Below, piece after piece: positions 58,723 to 64,000 of a stretch of DNA of 64,000 nucleotides; within the stretch, counting starts at the first letter, position 1; every line of letters starts with the position of its first letter. The notes beneath the pieces are model-generated. The model did no database searches and was not told the DNA's origin. It worked only from the letters and a program-made list of their open reading frames with translations. The translations under genes were made by a program, and so were the position numbers. Origin of the DNA: Ehrlichia chaffeensis str. Arkansas (lineage in GTDB: Bacteria > Pseudomonadota > Alphaproteobacteria > Rickettsiales > Anaplasmataceae); the NCBI RefSeq assembly GCF_000013145.1, contig NC_007799.1:992001-1056000 (forward strand). The letters are read 5' to 3'.

Positions 58723-61350
58723 TTAGCTGGACATCATCTTCATTAGTACATACTGTAAAACACCACCACTTTTAAAATAGTCAACTTCAATAGCAGTATT
58801 GAGATTACAAATTAATCTTATACTTCTACGAGTTTCTTTTCTAATAATAATACATTCTACTTCCTGATTTATACCAATCTCACCAACAATACTAATTTCT
58901 TCATCACCTACAAGATTTAAAGTTTTCCTTGTATCTCCCTCTTCAAAGATTAATGGTAATATACCCATACCAATAAGATTAGATCTATGTATACGTTCAA
59001 AACTTTCAGCTATAATAGCCTTAATATTCAAAAAGAAAGTACCTTTAGCTGCCCAATCCCTACTTGAACCACTACCATATTCTTTTCCAGCAATAACAAC
59101 CAATGGTATGTTATTTTGTTGATAAAGTTGTGATGCATCAAATATCGACATTTCTTCACCTGTAGGCACATATTTAGTAAAACCACCTTCACAACTTACC
59201 ATCTCATTACGTACACGAATATTAGCAAAGGTACCACGCGTCATTACGTGATGATTTCCTCTACGTGAGCCATATGAATTAAAGTCTGATACTACAACAT
59301 TATTCTGCATTAAAAACTTACCTGCTGGACTATTTTCAGCAATGTTACCAGCTGGAGAAATATGATCAGTAGTGACACTATCACCTAGTAAAGCCAAAAT
59401 TCTCGCGTTATTAATATTAAGATTATTATTGATATCCATATTAGGAGATAAATTTTTAAAATAAGTAGGGCTCTGTATATAAGTACTATCTATATCCCAT
59501 GCATAGATATCACTATCAATACATTTTAAATCTTCCCAATATTTCCCTCCATCAAAAATATTCTTATATTTATCAACAAACATTTGTTTATTAATAGTCT
59601 TACAAATAACTTCATTTATCTCATCATTAGAAGGCCATATATCATGCAAATAGATATCTTTGCCATCATCATCCACAGCTATTGGATCCAAATGAATATT
59701 AATATTAACAGTTCCAGCTAAAGCATAAGCTACAACAAGAGGAGGAGAAGCTAAAAAATTAGCTTTTACACAAGGATGTATTCTCCCTTCAAAGTTACGA
59801 TTACCAGATAGTACAGATGCAACTACCAAATTATTTTCTTTTATATTTTTCTCAATATCTGAACTTAGAGGACCAGAATTTCCTATACAAGTAGTACATC
59901 CATAACCAACCAAATTGAATCCTAATGCATTTAAATCTTTTTGTAATCCCGACTTAACCAAATATTCCGTAACAACCTGTGAACCTGGAGCTAATGAAGT
60001 TTTTACCCATGGCTTAGATTTTAAATTTAACATATTTGCTTTGCGCGCAACAAGTCCTGCAGCAATCATAACACTAGGGTTTGATGTATTAGTACAACTA
60101 GTTATTGCAGCAATAACAACATCACCATCCTGTAAAGAACTTTCTGCTAAATTAACTGTTGATCTTGAATTTGGCAATAGGTTCTGTAACGTTGCTTTTA
60201 CTTCAGAAAGAAAAATTTTATCTTGAGGTCTTTTTGGACCAGCAAGTACAGGCTGTACTGTTTCCAGATTAAACTCTATCTTATCATCATAACGTGGCTC
60301 TTCTTTGGTATACCACAAACACTGCTCCTTAGCATAGGATTCTACTAAATCTATCAGTGATAAATCACGTCCTGTCATTTCCAAATATTCTAAAGTTTTA
60401 TTATCTATCGGGAAAAAACCACACGTCGCACCATACTCAGGAGACATATTAGCAATAGTAGCTCTATCAGCAATGGATAACCCACTTAACCCATCTCCAT
60501 AAAATTCAACAAACTTTCCTACAACCCCTTTACTTCTCAAGATATTAGTAATAGTCAATACCATATCTGTTGCAGTAACACCTTCAGACAATTTTCCTGT
60601 CAATTTAAATCCTATAACTTTAGGAATCAGCATAGTAATGGGCTGACCTAACATTACTGCTTCAGCTTCTATACCACCTACTCCCCATCCTAAGACAGAT
60701 AATCCATTAATCATAGTAGTATGGCTATCAGTACCTACTAAAGTGTCTGGATATACTAAATTTTCCTTATCCCATACAACTTTAGCAATATGTTCTAAAT
60801 TTACTTGATGACATATACCAGCTCCAGGAGGCACAACACGAAAATTTTTGAAAGCATTCTGTCCCCATTTTAAAAACCTATATCTTTCTAAATTTCTTTG
60901 TATTTCCATAGATACATTTTTATTAAATGCATCCTCTTTTCCATAAAAATCAACTTGTATTGAATGATCAATAACTAAATCAACTGGTACTTTGGGATTA
61001 ATTATGCTAGGATCACTACCATTTTCTCTTACATAATCACGCATTGCAGCTAAATCAACTATTGCTGGTACTCCAGTAAAATCTTGCATTAATACCCGAG
61101 CTGGAGAAAAATTAATTTCATAGCTTACATGCTTATTAACACATTGTGCTAATTTCTTTATATCTTCAACTCTAACATTACGACCATCTTCATTACGTAA
61201 TAAATTCTCAAACAATACTTTCAACGAATACGGCAACTTAGTAACATCAACCCCTAACTTACTAGCTGCAGTTCTTAAACTAAAGTATTCATAACAATTT
61301 TTTCCTGAGACTAACTTTTTCTTCGCATTAAGAGAATCTAAAAACTCCAC
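58723..61350 (-). CDS. acnA: Aconitate hydratase
   Basis: TCA-cycle enzyme interconverting citrate and isocitrate with a 4Fe-4S cluster. 875 residues from the GTG at 61350. Cluster cysteines are in SCTNTSNPSVM and GCTTCIGNSGPL; VGTDSHTTMINGLSVLGWGVGG (two parts) and the C-terminal swivel domain EYGSGSSRDWAAKG are intact. The GTG at 61359 would overlap its own ribosome binding site, so the later GTG is preferred. It stands alone, with its 3' end partly duplicated downstream. Confidence 0.96.
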   Translation of the reverse strand: MEFLDSLNAKKKLVSGKNCYEYFSLRTAASKLGVDVTKLPYSLKVLFENLLRNEDGRNVRVEDIKKLAQCVNKHVSYEINFSPARVLMQDFTGVPAIVDLAAMRDYVRENGSDPSIINPKVPVDLVIDHSIQVDFYGKEDAFNKNVSMEIQRNLERYRFLKWGQNAFKNFRVVPPGAGICHQVNLEHIAKVVWDKENLVYPDTLVGTDSHTTMINGLSVLGWGVGGIEAEAVMLGQPITMLIPKVIGFKLTGKLSEGVTATDMVLTITNILRSKGVVGKFVEFYGDGLSGLSIADRATIANMSPEYGATCGFFPIDNKTLEYLEMTGRDLSLIDLVESYAKEQCLWYTKEEPRYDDKIEFNLETVQPVLAGPKRPQDKIFLSEVKATLQNLLPNSRSTVNLAESSLQDGDVVIAAITSCTNTSNPSVMIAAGLVARKANMLNLKSKPWVKTSLAPGSQVVTEYLVKSGLQKDLNALGFNLVGYGCTTCIGNSGPLSSDIEKNIKENNLVVASVLSGNRNFEGRIHPCVKANFLASPPLVVAYALAGTVNINIHLDPIAVDDDGKDIYLHDIWPSNDEINEVICKTINKQMFVDKYKNIFDGGKYWEDLKCIDSDIYAWDIDSTYIQSPTYFKNLSPNMDINNNLNINNARILALLGDSVTTDHISPAGNIAENSPAGKFLMQNNVVVSDFNSYGSRRGNHHVMTRGTFANIRVRNEMVSCEGGFTKYVPTGEEMSIFDASQLYQQNNIPLVVIAGKEYGSGSSRDWAAKGTFFLNIKAIIAESFERIHRSNLIGMGILPLIFEEGDTRKTLNLVGDEEISIVGEIGINQEVECIIIRKETRRSIRLICNLNTAIEVDYFKSGGVLQYVLMKMMSS

Positions 61351-61358
61351 ACTATACA

Positions 61359-61364
61359 CTCCTT
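61359..61364 (-). promoter_or_regulatory. Ribosome binding site that decides the acnA start
   Basis: AAGGAG lies 8 nt before the GTG at 61350 and overlaps the alternative GTG at 61357-61359, so translation should begin at 61350, three codons later than the longest frame. Confidence 0.65.
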
Positions 61365-61907
61365 ACTTTTTTACCTAAATAACTAAACATATCAATAGAA
61401 AGTTTAGTATATACCATTAAATCTTTAAGTTAAAGTATCCTTAGCAATTTCTCATTTATGTTTAGGATAACACATATTACTTATCAAGATATAACCTTCT
61501 ACTATTTAACCTACGCTAAACAACTCATATGAGTAGCATACTTATCTTACACTATAATTTTCAATTAACGTACCAAAAACGTCTTTTTTAATATATTGCA
61601 ATACATTATTCACTCTTAAGTTTGAGTGAAGGTAAATACATATTAAACCATATATTACAAATTTTTATTAAAAATTCAGCAAAATATCTACTGAAGAATG
61701 CACTCACTGCTGATAGCTTGTTACTTAAAGGCAGATTACTAAAAAGACAAAAGCATTAACAACCCATTTAAAGACTTTTGTAATACTTCAAATTTAAACT
61801 CAAGCAATCATAAAAGATTCATTTTAACTACAGATGCACTTTATTTAATAGGGACTACAATACACCCTAAACACACAACACCAGTAATAAACAAAATTAT
61901 AAAAACA
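61360..61907. other. Intergenic region, acnA to apaG
   Basis: About 550 bp. An inverted repeat TTCACTC, 8 bp, GAGTGAA (61609-61630) lies 260 bp upstream of acnA and could be an operator or a hairpin; no T-run follows. Nothing else is recognisable. Confidence 0.5.
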
Positions 61908-62312
61908 TTAATGTGGCTTTGTATTAACATAAGGACTATCTAGCGAGAACATCGGTATACTAACATAAAAAACCTGTGCAGCATCTTCATCCATAAATTG
62001 ATATTCCCCATGCATCATACCAGATGGAGTACTTAAATATGCACCACTAGTATACTCAAAAAACTCTCCAGGTTTTAATACAGGCTGTTTACCTATTACT
62101 CCTAAACCTGTTACTTCATTAATAACACCTGTTGAATCAATGATTTTCCAACTTCTCCTCAAGAGCTGGACTGTAGAATTACTTTTATTCTTAACTCTGA
62201 TGTTATACAACCATATATAACAATTTTCATGTGGAGCAGATTGCTCTTCTAAGTAACTTGGAACAACTTTAACTTCAATAAGTTTGGTCATACTATAATA
62301 TTGTAGTGTCAT
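61908..62312 (-). CDS. apaG: ApaG domain protein
   Basis: Small beta-sandwich protein of 134 residues, fibronectin III-like. IEVKVVPSYLEEQSAP, WLYNIRVKNKS, the LLRRSWKIIDS block, and GVIGKQPVLKPGEFFEYTSG match the family along its whole length. Its cellular role is unsettled (linked to magnesium/cobalt and Ap4A phenotypes in enterics). The ATG at 62312 is chosen because AAGGG is 6 nt upstream; an ATG at 62291 would also suit the family. Confidence 0.88.
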   Translation of the reverse strand: MTLQYYSMTKLIEVKVVPSYLEEQSAPHENCYIWLYNIRVKNKSNSTVQLLRRSWKIIDSTGVINEVTGLGVIGKQPVLKPGEFFEYTSGAYLSTPSGMMHGEYQFMDEDAAQVFYVSIPMFSLDSPYVNTKPH

Positions 62313-62605
62313 AAACAACCCTTAGCTACATAATAAATAATACATCAATTTCACCAACATATCAACACACAATACCTGAAATTTATGATTCGAAATAATC
62401 AAAAATACTGATCACAATCATTAATAGTTACAAACTTACCATATACACCATTTCAATTCTACACAACTTAACGTTAACACTATAATGAATACAGAGCATA
62501 CTTCCCAGTGTTACAAAAATTACACACCTTATTATTTAATTGACTTGTTTTTTTGAGGCAGATTATTATTAACTTTGAAAATACAACAACAGTAAATTGA
62601 TCACT

Positions 62606-63691
62606 ATGCTACACGATTCATACATCGGCCCTGGATCAACTATTGGGATTATAGGTGGAGGACAGTTAGGAAAAATGATATCCATTGCTGCAGCAAACTT
62701 AGGATATAAAACACATTTATTAACTAATAACCCGGATGATCCATCAGTCTACATTACTAACAGTGCAACTATATCACACAATTATCAAAATACAGAATCA
62801 TTGCTTGAGTTTGCATCTAATGTCGACATTGCAACCTTAGAATTTGAGAACATTCCTACTACTACTATAGATATATTATCACAAAAAATCAAAGTTTATC
62901 CAGGAAAAGAAGCTTTATACATTTCCCAAAATAGAATAAGAGAAAAACAGCACATAAGAAATTTAGGAATCAAAACTTCAGATTTTAGAGTAATTGATAA
63001 CTACAACAGTTTAGTCAAAAATACTATAGAACTAGGATATCCCACCTTACTTAAGACCACAGAATTAGGCTACGATGGAAAAGGCCAGTATATAATAAAA
63101 CAACAAGATGATTTAAGTGCTTTATCAACTCTCAATTGGGACCAATCATATATTTTAGAAAAATTTGTCAAAATTTATAAAGAAATATCTGTTATAATAA
63201 CAAAAAGCATCAGTGGTTCTATAGAATTTTTTCCAACTGCGGAAAACTGTCATACTGATGGTATTTTAACCACATCATCAGTACCAGCCCTAATCTCTCA
63301 AGAGATAAATGTACAAGCACAAAAAATTGCTTTACAAATTGCAGAATCTATTAATTTAGTAGGTTTATTAGCAGTGGAATTTTTCATAACAGATACACAA
63401 GAACTTATAGTTAATGAAATAGCTCCCCGCCCTCACAACTCTGGACATTGGAGCTTAGATGCTTGTAACATCAGCCAATTTGAACAATTAATAAGAGCAA
63501 TATGTGGATTACCTTTAAAGCCTGTAAAATTACTTTTTCCATGTATTATGAATAACATATTAGGAGATAATATACACAACTATTATAAACATGAAACCAA
63601 GGTTAATGAAAACTTATACATATACGGCAAGAAAAAGGCCACTAAAAACAGAAAAATGGGCCACATTAACACATTAAAATTCAACCAGTAA
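62606..63691 (+). CDS. purK: N5-carboxyaminoimidazole ribonucleotide synthase
   Basis: ATP-grasp enzyme of purine synthesis, partner of PurE. 361 residues from the ATG at 62606. GIIGGGQLGKMI at the start, LEFENIPT, KTTELGYDGKGQ, and NEIAPRPHNSGHWSLDAC are diagnostic, and the end GRKMGH-type block is seen as NRKMGHINTL. The TTG at 62597 would add three residues. Its last 90 bp are part of a tandem repeat that runs out of the window. Confidence 0.94.
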   Translation: MLHDSYIGPGSTIGIIGGGQLGKMISIAAANLGYKTHLLTNNPDDPSVYITNSATISHNYQNTESLLEFASNVDIATLEFENIPTTTIDILSQKIKVYPGKEALYISQNRIREKQHIRNLGIKTSDFRVIDNYNSLVKNTIELGYPTLLKTTELGYDGKGQYIIKQQDDLSALSTLNWDQSYILEKFVKIYKEISVIITKSISGSIEFFPTAENCHTDGILTTSSVPALISQEINVQAQKIALQIAESINLVGLLAVEFFITDTQELIVNEIAPRPHNSGHWSLDACNISQFEQLIRAICGLPLKPVKLLFPCIMNNILGDNIHNYYKHETKVNENLYIYGKKKATKNRKMGHINTLKFNQ

Positions 63692-64000
63692 CCGGAGCAA
63701 CTATCATTAGAAAGTTTAGTTTCACAATACAAATATTCACGAATTTATAAATGAAATAATAAACTACACAGTACACCAAAAAAAGCAACCAGAAATACAC
63801 TCATTAAGAGACAACATTCTCAACTATTTCGAAATCAAGGTTAATGAAAACTTATACATATATGGCAAGAAAAAGGCCACTAAGAATAGAAAAATGGGCC
63901 ATATTAACACAGTAAAATTCAGCTAGTAACCAGAGCAACTATCATTAGAAAGTTTAGTTTCACAATACAAATTATTCACAGAATTTATAAATGAAATAAT
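63600..64000 (+). repeat. Tandem duplication of the purK 3' end, period 237 bp
   Basis: The unit starts at AAGGTTAATGAAAACTTATA in purK (63600), runs past the stop codon, and repeats from 63837 to the end of the window. The second copy keeps the frame and an equivalent stop codon (ending HINTVKFS) and is more than 90% identical by eye. Further copies could lie beyond the window edge. Confidence 0.92.

Overview
The window reads as chromosomal DNA of an obligate intracellular alphaproteobacterium of the family Anaplasmataceae, genus Ehrlichia. E. ruminantium is the most likely species: the sequence is very AT-rich, about a third of it is non-coding, and many short tandem duplications copy gene ends into the gaps. 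The gene set fits: a full aerobic core (sucCD, acnA, lpdA, coxBA-ctaB, SCO1, ubiE, COQ9), purine synthesis (purD, purK), lysC and argC, the regulator CtrA, and transport operons split across the chromosome. I see no rRNA, tRNA, CRISPR, prophage or insertion sequence. The species call is inference from style and gene content, not from a database match.

Layout. 1-9 kb: the end of COQ9, a type I secretion HlyD protein with two decayed copies of its 3' end, an iron ABC permease, cytochrome b561, a nitronate monooxygenase-like flavoprotein, SCO1 and PstS. 9-16.7 kb: rpsU, sucC-sucD, alaS, pstC and a shortened glutamine synthetase-like gene. 17-24.2 kb: a PhnP-like hydrolase, then the least ordinary block: a two-gene unit resembling PilM/N (GspL) and PilO (GspM), a small ORF made by duplication across a gene boundary, a cysteine-rich exported protein, and a large protein with a Ser/Thr-rich stalk and one membrane anchor. 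24.4-40.2 kb: lpdA, rho, hslVU-ubiE, metG, lysC, coxB-coxA-ctaB and bamD. 40.4-50 kb: purD, a frameshifted serS fragment, yajC, dnaN with a 0.6 kb inverted copy of its middle, rnd, ctrA, an XRE/S24 repressor-like protein and ppa. 50-64 kb: argC, rpsI-rplM, a TolC-type channel, a PopZ-like protein, an Mrp ATPase, prs, gatC with decayed copies, acnA, apaG and purK.

How the genes fit together. Most encode respiration, the TCA cycle, translation and nucleotide supply. HlyD and TolC-type proteins are two of the three parts of a type I exporter; PstS and PstC are parts of a phosphate importer whose other subunits are not here. CtrA and the PopZ-like protein point to a kept alphaproteobacterial cell-cycle and polarity circuit.

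The strongest theme is structural. At least ten places carry direct repeats with periods of about 175-300 bp, usually including the 3' end of the neighbouring gene: hlyD, rho, gatC, acnA, purK, the glutamine synthetase-like gene and the PilO-like gene. Variable tandem repeats are a known trait of E. ruminantium. What looks worth follow-up is the chimeric ORF, the inverted dnaN copy and the step-wise history readable from shared indels.
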